55,192 nt of DNA from a bacterium (GCA_024277675.1 JAJRUS010000125.1:1-55192); one strand, 5' to 3'. Positions 35,841-44,946 are shown, counted from the stretch's first letter. Numbers and translations: made by a program. Notes: generated by a model not told the origin, from the letters alone.

Positions 35841-35870
35841 TTGACAACTAATAGGGTTAGCTACTAATAT
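35841..35870 (+). promoter_or_regulatory. Promoter predicting a leaderless mRNA for the HsdR-N-like gene
   Basis: TTGACA (35841-35846), 18-bp spacer, TAATAT (35865-35870). The ATG at 35877 is 6 nt past the -10, where transcription should start. No SD lies before the ATG. Confidence 0.55.
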
Positions 35871-35876
35871 TGGGCT

Positions 35877-36398
35877 ATGGAAATAAATGAAATAAAACAA
35901 GCCTTATTAAAATTTATGCCGCAATTAGAGAAAGTTAGGGCTCAGGCGGGCGGTACGGATGAAGTTCAGCAGCTTATGAAGCTGTTTTTGGAACAGGTAC
36001 TTGGATATGACCCCAAAGAGGAAATCGTATCCCAAACCGTAAAGCCCGATCAAGTTCGCCTGCCCATACAATTTGATGAGCAGATTAAGTTTATGCTTCA
36101 AGCCGTATCCCCTCAAACAGCATTAACCCAAGCATTAGTGAACCAAGGCGTTGACTGCGCCTTAACCGTAAGAGCTCAGCTACTTGTGCTTACTAACGGG
36201 ATTCAGTTTATTCTTTATGATATAGACACCTCCAGCGGTCAATTAGAAGTAGATGCGGTGTTTGAGTTGAATCTGTTGACGGATGATGTAGATCGGACGG
36301 CAGTAAATTTGTGGATTATCGGCAAGAAGGATTGCGGTAAGCGGGTTATTATAAATACCAGCCAGCAAGGAGCTTCAACATGGGGGTTTTACAGGTAG
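35877..36398 (+). CDS. HsdR N-terminal-like protein (type I restriction R-subunit N domain)
   Basis: 173 residues. The pattern of N-terminal type I R-subunit domains is visible: an N-terminal helix with a Glu (EQVLGYDPKEE), then IQFDEQIKFMLQA and ALTVRAQLLVLTNGIQFILYD. HSDR_N nuclease-like domains have a PD-(D/E)XK core; here the acidic-strand and Lys of that core are not clearly seen, so catalysis is doubtful. It stands alone, without HsdM or HsdS. Its last 19 nt overlap the argC start, which couples it to arginine synthesis. A leaderless promoter precedes it. Confidence 0.5.
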   Translation: MEINEIKQALLKFMPQLEKVRAQAGGTDEVQQLMKLFLEQVLGYDPKEEIVSQTVKPDQVRLPIQFDEQIKFMLQAVSPQTALTQALVNQGVDCALTVRAQLLVLTNGIQFILYDIDTSSGQLEVDAVFELNLLTDDVDRTAVNLWIIGKKDCGKRVIINTSQQGASTWGFYR

Positions 36399-37447
36399 GA
36401 ATAATTGGCGGATCCGGCTATGTAGCCGGAGAACTAATTAAACTGTTATTGGTTCATCCGCAAGTACAACTTAAGTACGTGGAATCTCAACAGGCGCTGG
36501 ATAAGCGACTGTGGGAAGAACATGCGTTTTTATATGGATTGACAGAGCTTGGGTTTCAAGCATATTCCCTGGAAAAAGCCAGTGAATGTCAGTTGATATT
36601 TGTAGCCAAACCTCATACTAAGGCCATGGATTATGTAGCTGATTTGCTGACCCAAGAGATTAAGGTCATAGATATAAGCGCTGACTTCAGACTGCGGGAT
36701 GAGGGCAGCTATGCCGAATGGTACAAAATGAAGCATAAATACCCCCAATTGCTCAAACGAGCAGTCTATGGCTTACCGGAATTATACTCTGAACAGATCA
36801 AGGGGAGTTCGCTGGTAGCTAATCCAGGTTGTTACCCTACCGGCGCTATTCTCGGTTTAGCCCCACTGCTGGCCGATCGGCTCATCGATCCCCAACAAAT
36901 CAGGATATGCGCTTACTCCGGGCTTAGCGGCGCCGGTAGAACCCCGCAGGCCGGCCAGAATCTTTTTATAGATGTTTATGGCAATCTAAGACCTTACAAG
37001 GTTAACCAGCATCCCCATATTCCCGAAATAGAGCAGGAGTTAAGCCGGTTATATAAGTCAGCGGCACATATAAGCTTTATTCCCCATTTAGCCCCTATAA
37101 ATAAAGGAATCTATAGCACCATACAACTTAAGCTACTGCAACAGACCGGTTTGGATAAGTTACTGGAGTGCTATCGCAAGTTTTATCGCCGGCGGCCATT
37201 TATTCGAATATACAATACCGGGCATTATCCGCAAATCTTAAACGTAGTAAACACTAATTTTTGTGATATTGGGTTAAGCCTTGACCCTGAGCAGCAGGCA
37301 TTGACCGTATTTTCAGCCATTGATAATACTCTAAAGGGGGCCGCCGGCCAGGCAGTACAAAATATGAACCTGATGTTCGGTTTCAAAGAATCATCCGGCT
37401 TACCCTTCGCTGCCTGCCTCGAAAGCCAGGAATCTGTCGGACTTTAG
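36380..37447 (+). CDS. argC: N-acetyl-gamma-glutamyl-phosphate reductase
   Basis: 355 residues. It reduces N-acetylglutamyl phosphate with NADPH in arginine synthesis. The Rossmann GGSGYVAGEL opens it and the catalytic Cys is in VANPGCYPTGA near residue 150. The native end, by comparison with the family, falls near MFGFKESSGLPF. The last ten or so residues (QESVGL) and the stop TAG lie inside a family B repeat fragment (37427 onward), so an insertion has rewritten the C-terminus. No other arg gene is nearby. Confidence 0.93.
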   Translation: MGVLQVGIIGGSGYVAGELIKLLLVHPQVQLKYVESQQALDKRLWEEHAFLYGLTELGFQAYSLEKASECQLIFVAKPHTKAMDYVADLLTQEIKVIDISADFRLRDEGSYAEWYKMKHKYPQLLKRAVYGLPELYSEQIKGSSLVANPGCYPTGAILGLAPLLADRLIDPQQIRICAYSGLSGAGRTPQAGQNLFIDVYGNLRPYKVNQHPHIPEIEQELSRLYKSAAHISFIPHLAPINKGIYSTIQLKLLQQTGLDKLLECYRKFYRRRPFIRIYNTGHYPQILNVVNTNFCDIGLSLDPEQQALTVFSAIDNTLKGAAGQAVQNMNLMFGFKESSGLPFAACLESQESVGL

Positions 37448-37476
37448 GATTCGTAGCGAGGCAAGTAAAGCAATAT
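37427..37476. mobile_element. Family B fragment at the argC 3' end
   Basis: CAGGAATCTGTCGGACTTTA, then TCGTAGCGAGGCAAG matches the left end and inner sequence of the complete copies. The right half is missing. It supplies the argC stop codon. A run of G residues (37502-37511) lies 25 bp downstream. Confidence 0.65.
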
Positions 37477-37559
37477 AGCGACAGTTGTTTTAAGCTTTTT
37501 TTGGGGGGGGGAGGATTATATCTTAGATGGGACAAAATAATAGTTTTTCAAGGTTCCCA

Positions 37560-37760
37560 TTATTCTTTTGGTTTAACCAGATCATAAACCCCCAGGCTGA
37601 TAGCCGCCAGAAAAATGGTATCGGCAAAACGTAACATTGCATCAGGAGTAACATTGATGACCGGTACAATATATAAGCCGGTATAAAATCGGAAAAGAAT
37701 ACTGATAAGTACGCAAAACAGGCCAAAAGCAATCAACACCTTGATAACATCTTTTATCAT
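37560..37760 (-). CDS. Small membrane protein with two TM helices
   Basis: 66 residues: helices at about 6-26 (VIKVLIAFGLFCVLISILF) and 44-60, ending DLVKPKE. AAGGGG at a usual SD distance precedes the ATG. No family recognised. It is the only gene between argC and the GT-C protein. Confidence 0.5.
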   Translation of the reverse strand: MIKDVIKVLIAFGLFCVLISILFRFYTGLYIVPVINVTPDAMLRFADTIFLAAISLGVYDLVKPKE

Positions 37761-37984
37761 AATATCCCCTTACCCAGATCCTGTATAAAAAAGACTTTTA
37801 TAAAAACAGGTACTTGGAATAATGTTATATGTGACTTTAGTTTCTTCCTGCCGACAAGCTTTGCCTGAAATTAAATTGTATCAAGCCAGTTTAATACAAT
37901 TATTAGAAAATGTCTATAATTATGAGCCTGTTTTTTCTTAAATTAATCCCAAAAAACATTTTAAAAATTATCAACTTAACATAA

Positions 37985-39709
37985 TTAATACACTCTGAAA
38001 ATCGTCAGCCTGTCTTCTAACCCCGCATTCTTCTTAAATGCCCTGTTTAATAAAATATACAATCTTGCAGCTTTGGATTTTTCATATAAATAGTGATTAA
38101 GCACCACATATTTTATGCGGTTTTTTATAAGCAACGGCTTTAATTTTGTAAAAAAATCATCCCCTAACGCTGAATCATTAATCAGTTCCTTTAACGGGGT
38201 ACTTAATAAGAACTTCACTGATTTGTGTGATAGACGGGAAATGCTCCCATTTAATAATCTCTTTTGATGCCGGGTCTGGCGGTACATAAAGACATTGCCA
38301 GCCCAATAATCAAGCAGCGGCAGCTCTAAAATGGCGTAATCCCCGCTATCATTTGCCAACTGTTCTTCAATAAATGGCGCCTGGGTTATCCGATCCGGTG
38401 AACATAGCTTTACCGGTACAGCTAAGTATTCGAACAAAATAAACCCGCCGGTCAACCATAGCATCAACCCATTCCCCCTTAACCCCCGAACTCTTCCGGT
38501 CGAAATTATATGCTCCAGGGCATACCCCGCCAGCACCGAAAGCGAAACAAAAACCATAACCACAAAACGACCGGGGGCGCTGCTTATGTTAAATAATGGC
38601 ATGCGTTGGATCAGCCAATACGGCATGGGTAGCGCAGGAAATATAACCTTACCCATAACATGCAGCCGGGGTCCCAGGGAAAATACGCCGAAGATAAGCC
38701 CGGAAACCACCCACAGGCCGGTCTGGCTCCAATTAAGCTTATAAATCGCATAGCCCGAAAGCAGCATCACTAAATAACCCAGAAATACGGTAGCTTCCCA
38801 GGTATTAACCCCAAACTTATTATACAAATTCACCAAGGCTACCGGCACCAGCGGATGTGCCGGCGGCGGGATAAAAAAAGCCAGCGCATCGGCAGAGAAT
38901 ATCTGGCTTAAGTTTTTTTCAAAATAACGCATTCCATAAAATTTTTCTTTAAGACCAGGATAAATAAAGGGAGCTATAAGTACCCCGGAAAATAACAGCA
39001 TCGCTAAAAACTGCTTCCAAAAACGGTGATTAAGGGCAGCCCGTGATTGCCCAATCAACTGATAAACAGCAAAAATAAGGCAAAAGATAACCAGACACAT
39101 TAAATAATACCAGGAACACAAACCGGCCAGAAACAGAAATATCCCGGCTATTAATGAATACTTAAGCCCCGGTCGCTCAAACAGTCTGATTAAATACAGT
39201 ATAAAAAAGGGGATAAATTGAATGCTGGATAATTGCAGGTGATGTTCGGCATGCGCAAAGTGATAAGGTGAATAGGCGAATACCAGGCTGGCCACAAAGG
39301 CAGCCCCGGAATGCCCGGTAAGCTGATAAATCAGCAGGTACATCCCCCAGCCGGCCAGCACAAACGACAACAATATTAATATATTATAGCAGGTTATAGG
39401 ATTTACGATGAACTGTAGCGGTATGCCGAGCAGGCTGTTAAACAAAGACAGGCTATGAAATGCCAGGCTGGTACCCTGGGGATAAAACAGGTAATCGGTG
39501 TAGTAGGGATGCGTATGCAAGCTTAAGATGGCCTGTTTTACCCACCACAGATTCCACAGAGATTGCAGATTATCTTCAGCGGGGCCGATAACCTGGGTGG
39601 TAAGCTTAAATACCAGCGGGTAGGTAAGCAACAGGGTAAGCGCTGCATGAGCCGACGCTACATATATCTTGTAGGGTGCTGCGGCTGGTTTTACGGGAGC
39701 CTCACGCAA
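37985..39709 (-). CDS. Multi-pass membrane glycosyltransferase-like protein (GT-C type)
   Basis: 574 residues with about 10-12 hydrophobic helices. It starts at a TTG (39709) with GGAGG 6 nt upstream. The periplasmic loop after the first helix has GPAEDNLQSLWNLWW with acidic residues, as in GT-C transferases using lipid-linked sugars, and a second loop contains SPYHFAHAEHH. The last 100 residues are a soluble domain. Substrate unknown. It starts 33 nt after panD. Confidence 0.72.
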   Translation of the reverse strand: MREAPVKPAAAPYKIYVASAHAALTLLLTYPLVFKLTTQVIGPAEDNLQSLWNLWWVKQAILSLHTHPYYTDYLFYPQGTSLAFHSLSLFNSLLGIPLQFIVNPITCYNILILLSFVLAGWGMYLLIYQLTGHSGAAFVASLVFAYSPYHFAHAEHHLQLSSIQFIPFFILYLIRLFERPGLKYSLIAGIFLFLAGLCSWYYLMCLVIFCLIFAVYQLIGQSRAALNHRFWKQFLAMLLFSGVLIAPFIYPGLKEKFYGMRYFEKNLSQIFSADALAFFIPPPAHPLVPVALVNLYNKFGVNTWEATVFLGYLVMLLSGYAIYKLNWSQTGLWVVSGLIFGVFSLGPRLHVMGKVIFPALPMPYWLIQRMPLFNISSAPGRFVVMVFVSLSVLAGYALEHIISTGRVRGLRGNGLMLWLTGGFILFEYLAVPVKLCSPDRITQAPFIEEQLANDSGDYAILELPLLDYWAGNVFMYRQTRHQKRLLNGSISRLSHKSVKFLLSTPLKELINDSALGDDFFTKLKPLLIKNRIKYVVLNHYLYEKSKAARLYILLNRAFKKNAGLEDRLTIFRVY

Positions 39710-39742
39710 AGAACGCCTCCGGCTTCCTTAGGAATTACCACA

Positions 39743-40090
39743 TTATTTTATCCGATTCTGCTCATCCACCAGAATAATTTTGGGCTTAAAACCGGCTACC
39801 TTATCCTCATTTATCACTACATAACAAGCAATAATTATTAAATCTCCCCGCTGGGCCCGGTGCGCCGCCGCCCCGTTAATACATACTTCACCAGAATTGC
39901 GCGCGGCCGGTATGGCATAGGTTTCAAACCGCTCGCCATTGGTAATATTATAAATAGACACCTGCTCATAAGCTGCGATACAAGCTGCCTCCATTAATCT
40001 GGCATCAATGGAAATACTGCCCATATAATCCAGGTCGGCGCCGGTAACCCTAACGCGATGAATCTTGGATTTAAGCATAATCCGCGGCAT
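39743..40090 (-). CDS. panD: Aspartate 1-decarboxylase (pyruvoyl-dependent)
   Basis: 115 residues from ATG 40090 (GGAGAG just upstream). It makes beta-alanine for pantothenate. The self-cleavage site Gly-Ser is in YMGSISID at about residues 24-25; the new N-terminal Ser becomes the pyruvoyl cofactor. INGAAAHRAQRGDLIII is conserved. It follows panC by 55 bp. Confidence 0.95.
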   Translation of the reverse strand: MPRIMLKSKIHRVRVTGADLDYMGSISIDARLMEAACIAAYEQVSIYNITNGERFETYAIPAARNSGEVCINGAAAHRAQRGDLIIIACYVVINEDKVAGFKPKIILVDEQNRIK

Positions 40091-40145
40091 AACTTTTACT
40101 CTCCTGAAAAATGAATTTTGTCGGCGGGGATAAATCCCTCCGGGG

Positions 40146-40994
40146 CTATACTGTCTCCAACAACAAATTATCAATTAAACGAGCCTGACCCACCTTGACC
40201 GCTAAAGCAATTAAGGTGTTCGGCTGGATAGTAGTCACCTCGGTCAGATTTTCCAGTTCACAAACAGATACATACTCCAACCGGGCCAACTCCTCGGACT
40301 GGATTAAGCCCTGCATCTGCTGCTTAATCGCCTCAGCCTGCCGTTCACCGGCATCGATCAAATCCCTGGCCAGTTGCAGCGATTTATATAATACCAAAGC
40401 CGCCCGGCGTTCAGCGGGGCTTAAATAACTATTGCGGGAACTTAGCGCCAGGCCGTCCTTATCCCTGACAATGGGCAATACCACAACTTCAACCCCCAGA
40501 TTCAGGTCGGCGGCCATCCTTTTAATAATCTGGGCCTGCTGAGCATCCTTCTGTCCGAAATAGGCGTAATCCGGCCCTATTATGTTAAACAGTTTGGCAA
40601 CCACAGTACATACCCCTTGAAAATGTCCGGATCGGGCAGCGCCGCACAGTCGCTGTTCCAGCTCCGCCACCCTGACGCTGGTTTTAAAGCCGGCGGGATA
40701 CATCTGCTCATCCGTAGGGGCAAAGATAATATCTGCACCCACCCCGGCAGCCAACTGCATATCATGCTCCAAATCACGCGGATACCCCTGATAATCCTCG
40801 CCGGCGCCAAACTGGATGGGATTCACATAAATGCTGATTATAAGCACATCGCCATCGATGCGGGCCTTACGCATCAGGCTCAGGTGCCCCTCATGCAGCG
40901 CCCCCATAGTAGGCACCAGGGCGATGCTTTTACCAGCAGCCCTTAACTTGCGGGCATGAAGCTGCATCTCTTTTACGGTTTTTAAAATACGCAT
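40146..40994 (-). CDS. panC: Pantothenate synthetase
   Basis: 282 residues, normal length. It joins pantoate and beta-alanine with ATP. The HIGH-like motif is in PTMGALHEGHLSLM, the second ATP motif is GLALSSRNSYL, and PDYAYFGQKDAQQ is intact. It precedes panD; panB lies 1.5 kb upstream, separated by three accessory genes. Confidence 0.97.
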   Translation of the reverse strand: MRILKTVKEMQLHARKLRAAGKSIALVPTMGALHEGHLSLMRKARIDGDVLIISIYVNPIQFGAGEDYQGYPRDLEHDMQLAAGVGADIIFAPTDEQMYPAGFKTSVRVAELEQRLCGAARSGHFQGVCTVVAKLFNIIGPDYAYFGQKDAQQAQIIKRMAADLNLGVEVVVLPIVRDKDGLALSSRNSYLSPAERRAALVLYKSLQLARDLIDAGERQAEAIKQQMQGLIQSEELARLEYVSVCELENLTEVTTIQPNTLIALAVKVGQARLIDNLLLETV

Positions 40995-41042
40995 GTTGGT
41001 TTAGAGAACATCCATTAGAATATTATCCGTGTAACTGATAAT

Positions 41043-41897
41043 TTAAAATAATATCTCTTTTAGGAGCGGACAGTGAATAGCGTAAGGACTATTTTCCATG
41101 AGATATTCAAACTCTAGCTCCTTATATCTACGCCCACATAAAGTTAGTAAAAAGGAAATAGTTTTATCAAGCTCATCTCTGTTTTTTACTATGTTGAAGA
41201 AATGTATATCAAAGTAATAGAGATACTGAAACACATTTCTTACCAACAGGACTATATCTTCCTTTAATCTTTTCATATCAAAAACAACTCTACTATAGGT
41301 TGTATGAATATAATCTGGGAAAAAACTTCCGCAATGTTGATGCCCTACATCTCGCCTTATTTCTCTAAATTCTTTATACCAATCCATATTGCCGGATGTC
41401 AAATAAGCCAAATAATTACTATCTACTTCCTTGTACTTAAAGGCCATTTTAGGAAGATCATCCAAATGATTCGAGAACGAATGTCTTAGATGAGTTCCGG
41501 GATCGTTTTTCGTGTTAGTCGGGATTGATGGGTAAAATAGTAGGAAAATATTGGCTACACAATCAAGGGCTCTTTTAGTAAAAAAGTATAAGGATTCTAA
41601 ATCCAAAAATAGCTCATCATTTTTTGCTTTACTATGATTACCTGGCAGTGCTTTGTTTAGATTAGACAAAATTCGGCCCCAAATAACTTCAATTTCACAG
41701 GGAAAGTTTTGAACGGTTGTTAAGCTTTTCATTTCTTTTGATTCCATAATCTTATCCATTTCTCTTGGCGGACACCTGGTTTGGCTAGACTCTTCCCACA
41801 GGTTCTGCGGTATCTGTAAAGCATAAATAATATATCCAAGACATCCGAATGGCATATAAATTTTAGATGTATTTGGATAATAATCTTTTAATTTCAT
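41043..41897 (-). CDS. Unknown protein with a HEPN-like RX4H motif
   Basis: 284 residues, no recognised family. It is helix-rich, with Lys/Tyr/Phe-rich stretches and base composition lower in GC than the pan genes. A candidate RNase motif R181-RDVG-H186 (RX4H, with H188 also near) lies within EFREIRRDVGHQH, the signature of HEPN toxins and nucleases. GAGG precedes the ATG. It lies directly downstream of a RelE/ParE-type toxin gene and would end the accessory insertion between panB and panC. The HEPN assignment is an inference from one motif and the context. Confidence 0.4.
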   Translation of the reverse strand: MKLKDYYPNTSKIYMPFGCLGYIIYALQIPQNLWEESSQTRCPPREMDKIMESKEMKSLTTVQNFPCEIEVIWGRILSNLNKALPGNHSKAKNDELFLDLESLYFFTKRALDCVANIFLLFYPSIPTNTKNDPGTHLRHSFSNHLDDLPKMAFKYKEVDSNYLAYLTSGNMDWYKEFREIRRDVGHQHCGSFFPDYIHTTYSRVVFDMKRLKEDIVLLVRNVFQYLYYFDIHFFNIVKNRDELDKTISFLLTLCGRRYKELEFEYLMENSPYAIHCPLLKEILF

Positions 41898-41926
41898 TGT
41901 GCAAAACCTCTTAACATTATGCTTAC

Positions 41927-42232
41927 TTATTTACCATTGGATAGTTTGTTAATTAACTGTCTGCCATGCAAAATAGCCATAACTATAATGCAATCTTTTG
42001 CATCTGTTATTCGACAAATTATTCGGTAGTTTCCAAGTAAAACTTCACGATAAGGTAAGCTTGAAAACTCCGGTACTTTTCGACCACTTGCGGGAAATTT
42101 TGTCAGATTTAAAACTACTTCTTGAATTTTTTCTACCTGTAACTGTGCATACCTAAGTGAATCCTTAGCGATAAATTCATATACTTCATGAAGGTCACTA
42201 AGCGCTTTTTTAGTCCATTCTACCTGAACCAC
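41927..42232 (-). CDS. RelE/ParE-family toxin
   Basis: 101 residues. WTKKALSDLHEVYEFIAKDS is the N-terminal helix pair of the RelE/ParE superfamily, and YREVLLGNYRIICRITDAKDCIIVMAILHGRQ is its C-terminal beta-sheet. Members either cleave ribosome-bound mRNA (RelE) or poison gyrase (ParE); the sequence does not show which. Its start overlaps the antitoxin by 13 nt, the standard type II layout. Confidence 0.88.
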   Translation of the reverse strand: MVQVEWTKKALSDLHEVYEFIAKDSLRYAQLQVEKIQEVVLNLTKFPASGRKVPEFSSLPYREVLLGNYRIICRITDAKDCIIVMAILHGRQLINKLSNGK

Positions 42233-42405
42233 TGAGAAGTTTCCTCCACTACCTCATCATGGGAAAGAAGCCTGCCAGCAGTTACATCTTCCTCAGCGCT
42301 TTTGAGCTTTTCCCAAAGATAGAAACGATACATAAGTTCTTCAATATCAATCTGTTCCGGCAGGCTCTCGATCATGTTCAAAACCTGCTCTTTGGCTATG
42401 ATCAT
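42220..42405 (-). CDS. Antitoxin of the type II toxin-antitoxin pair
   Basis: 61 residues, MYRFYLWEKLKSAEEDVTAG and LSHDEVVEETSQWFR are typical of antitoxins that pair with RelE/ParE toxins. GGAGG precedes the ATG. It follows panB by about 45 bp on the same strand and overlaps its toxin. Confidence 0.8.
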   Translation of the reverse strand: MIIAKEQVLNMIESLPEQIDIEELMYRFYLWEKLKSAEEDVTAGRLLSHDEVVEETSQWFR

Positions 42406-42449
42406 TTAACACCTCCTCTTGCAGGTATTCTGCCTTATAGGCCCCCGGC

Positions 42450-43253
42450 CTATTTATACCAGTATTCCTCAGATGGAAACTCGCCCAATTCCACATCGTG
42501 TTTGAAGTGGTCTATGGCATCGGTTATCTGCTGCCGCAGCTGGGCATATTCCCTTACAAACTTGGGCGGTTTGCCGGGGTTTAAGCCCAAAAGATCATGG
42601 GTCACCAGTACCTGGCCATCGCAATCCGGGCCAGCGCCGATGCCGATGGTGGGGATACCAATATTATGAGTAATCTCCCGCGCCACTTCGGCCGGAATCC
42701 CTTCCAACACGATAGCAAAGGCGCCGGCCTCCTCCAGCCGCCGGGCTTCCTCAAGCAACCTTTGCCGCTCATCAGCCGCCCTACCCTGCACCTTAAAGCC
42801 CCCCATCCGGTGTATCATCTGCGGGGTAAGCCCTACATGCCCCATCACCGGGATGCCTGCATCCACCAGCGCCCTGGTTTTATCTGCCGCACCGGCAATC
42901 CACTCCAGCTTGACTGCCTCGGCCCCGGCCTCTTTGATAAAACGACCGGCATTACGCACGGTTTCGGTAATGCTTAAGTGAAAAGACATAAACGGCATAT
43001 CGCCCACCACCAGCGCCCGTTGCCTGCCCAGGCAGACGGCCTTGGTGTGGTGGATCATCTCTTCCATGGTAACCGGCAGCGTATTTTCATAGCCCAGGAT
43101 TACCATACCCAGAGAATCACCCACCAGCAGGATGTCGATCCCGGCCTGATCCAGTACTTGTGCGGTAGGATAATCATAGGCGGTGAGCATGGTAATTTTC
43201 TCGGCCCGCTGTTTTTTCTCAAGCAATTTGGGAATGGTTATTTTATCTGTCAT
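42450..43253 (-). CDS. panB: 3-methyl-2-oxobutanoate hydroxymethyltransferase
   Basis: 267 residues. It transfers a hydroxymethyl group from methylene-THF to ketoisovalerate in pantothenate synthesis. The TAYDYPTAQVLDQAGIDILLVGDSLGMV opening and the metal-binding residues in VKLEW and IPTIGIGAGPDCDGQ are intact. Its start touches the folK stop. The usual partner panC lies beyond three accessory genes. Confidence 0.97.
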   Translation of the reverse strand: MTDKITIPKLLEKKQRAEKITMLTAYDYPTAQVLDQAGIDILLVGDSLGMVILGYENTLPVTMEEMIHHTKAVCLGRQRALVVGDMPFMSFHLSITETVRNAGRFIKEAGAEAVKLEWIAGAADKTRALVDAGIPVMGHVGLTPQMIHRMGGFKVQGRAADERQRLLEEARRLEEAGAFAIVLEGIPAEVAREITHNIGIPTIGIGAGPDCDGQVLVTHDLLGLNPGKPPKFVREYAQLRQQITDAIDHFKHDVELGEFPSEEYWYK

Positions 43254-43732
43254 TACTTAACCTTTATACATTCAGTAGGTTTCTCCAGCTTGTCCAATAG
43301 TTCCTTAATGCTTATACCCAATACAGGATGTATAAGCTGCGGATCAAGCTCCAGCATGGGCATTAAAACAAAGCTACGCATATGCATCCGCGGATGCGGT
43401 ATGTGCAAGTCATCGTCATCAATAATTAAATTATCATACAATAATATGTCTAAGTCAATAGTGCGTGGCCCCCATTTTTCTTTGATGTCCTTCCCCAACC
43501 GTTTTTCAACGGCTTTAAGTTCGACCAATAAATCGTTCGCTGAAAGTTCTGTCTGGAGTCTGACTACCGCATTTATGAAATGGGGCTGTGGAGAGTAACC
43601 TACCGGCTCACTTCGGTAAAAAGAGGAACAGACCTGTAGCTGCATGTTGCTGCCGGCCAGTAATGCTATGGCCTGTCGACAGTTATACTCAGAATCACCC
43701 AGGTTGGAGCCTACCCCGATATAAGCAATCAC
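43253..43732 (-). CDS. folK: 6-hydroxymethyl-7,8-dihydropterin pyrophosphokinase
   Basis: 159 residues. It activates hydroxymethyldihydropterin for dihydropteroate synthesis. YIGVGSNLGD opens it and GPRTIDLDILLYDN (metal/ATP-binding) is intact. The GTG start overlaps the dapL stop (GTGA), and its end touches panB. Confidence 0.95.
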   Translation of the reverse strand: MIAYIGVGSNLGDSEYNCRQAIALLAGSNMQLQVCSSFYRSEPVGYSPQPHFINAVVRLQTELSANDLLVELKAVEKRLGKDIKEKWGPRTIDLDILLYDNLIIDDDDLHIPHPRMHMRSFVLMPMLELDPQLIHPVLGISIKELLDKLEKPTECIKVK

Positions 43733-44892
43733 TTAAGCACAGTTTCCAAACGCCCGACAGCCTCATGCAGGCGATCCACATCCACCGTAAGCGTCATGCG
43801 CACATAGCCTTCGCCATATTCACCAAAGCCCACTCCGGGAGTGGTCATAATACCGGCTTCCTTAAGCAGGTGAGCGGTAAATCCGGTAGAATCATAGCCT
43901 TCGGGCACCTCAAACCACACATAAAATGCGGCCTGGGGTTTCTCTAATTTAATACCTAACTTCTGTAAACCATCCACTAAGACATCCCGACGCTTTTGAT
44001 AAATAGCGATTGATTCTTCTACCGCTGTCGCTTGATTTGAAAGCGCCTCAATGCCGGCATATTGAACAGCCTGAAATATACCGGAATCGACATTGGTCTT
44101 TACCTGGCCCAGACCGCTGATTACTTCTTTGTTGCCCACCACAAAACCGATACGCCAGCCGGTCATGTTAAAGGTCTTGGAGAGCGAATGAAACTCAACG
44201 GCCACCTCCTTAGCCCCATCATATTGCAGAATACTGGGAACTTTATAGCCATCGTATGCTATTTCCGAATAGGCCGCATCGTGGCAGATAATGATATTAT
44301 ATTTATGGGCCAGTAAAATAGCGGCTTTAAAAAATTGCTCATCGGCCACCGCCGCCGTCGGGTTATTGGGATAATTTAAAAACATGAGCTTAGCCCGCTT
44401 TAATATCCGCTCATCTATGGCGGAGAAATCGGGTAAATATCCATTCTCTCTAAGCAGCGGCATGCTATAGATTTCTCCCCCGGCAAGTACCGTGGAGGCA
44501 TGATACACCGGGTAACCCGGATTGGGCGCTAGAACCACATCCACCGGATTCACAAAGGCCAGCGGTATATGGGCGATACCCTCCTTGGAACCGATCAGGC
44601 TCAATACCTCGGTTTGGGGATTGAGCCTGATGCCGAAGCGTCGCTCACACCAGTCGGCGGCGGCCGTTCTAAATTGCAGCATGCCGGTATATGACGGATA
44701 ACGATGGTTCTCCGCTGCCTTAGCCGCCTGATACAGCCGCTCGATAATGGGTTTCGGCGTAGGCAGGTCGGGATCACCCACCCCCAGGTCAATAATATCC
44801 ACCCCTTTGGCTTTGGCCTGCTGCTTCATTTTATCCAGTTCGGCAAAAAGATAGGGTGGAAGTTGGTTTAATCTATCAGCTAGTTTAAACAA
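43729..44892 (-). CDS. dapL: LL-diaminopimelate aminotransferase
   Basis: 387 residues, a class I/II PLP aminotransferase. It makes LL-diaminopimelate directly from tetrahydrodipicolinate. The PLP Lys is in SLSKTFNMTGWRIGF and the substrate segment NYPNNPTA is present. I chose the TTG at 44892 because it is the frame's first start; AGGAGG lies 12 nt upstream, somewhat far. It is the first gene of the dapL-folK-panB cluster. DapL versus a related aminotransferase is likely but rests on overall similarity. Confidence 0.85.
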   Translation of the reverse strand: MFKLADRLNQLPPYLFAELDKMKQQAKAKGVDIIDLGVGDPDLPTPKPIIERLYQAAKAAENHRYPSYTGMLQFRTAAADWCERRFGIRLNPQTEVLSLIGSKEGIAHIPLAFVNPVDVVLAPNPGYPVYHASTVLAGGEIYSMPLLRENGYLPDFSAIDERILKRAKLMFLNYPNNPTAAVADEQFFKAAILLAHKYNIIICHDAAYSEIAYDGYKVPSILQYDGAKEVAVEFHSLSKTFNMTGWRIGFVVGNKEVISGLGQVKTNVDSGIFQAVQYAGIEALSNQATAVEESIAIYQKRRDVLVDGLQKLGIKLEKPQAAFYVWFEVPEGYDSTGFTAHLLKEAGIMTTPGVGFGEYGEGYVRMTLTVDVDRLHEAVGRLETVLK

Positions 44893-44946
44893 TGTTTATG
44901 TAAACCTCCTAGTCATGTAAAGCTAATATGTCGCATCGTTTTTTCA

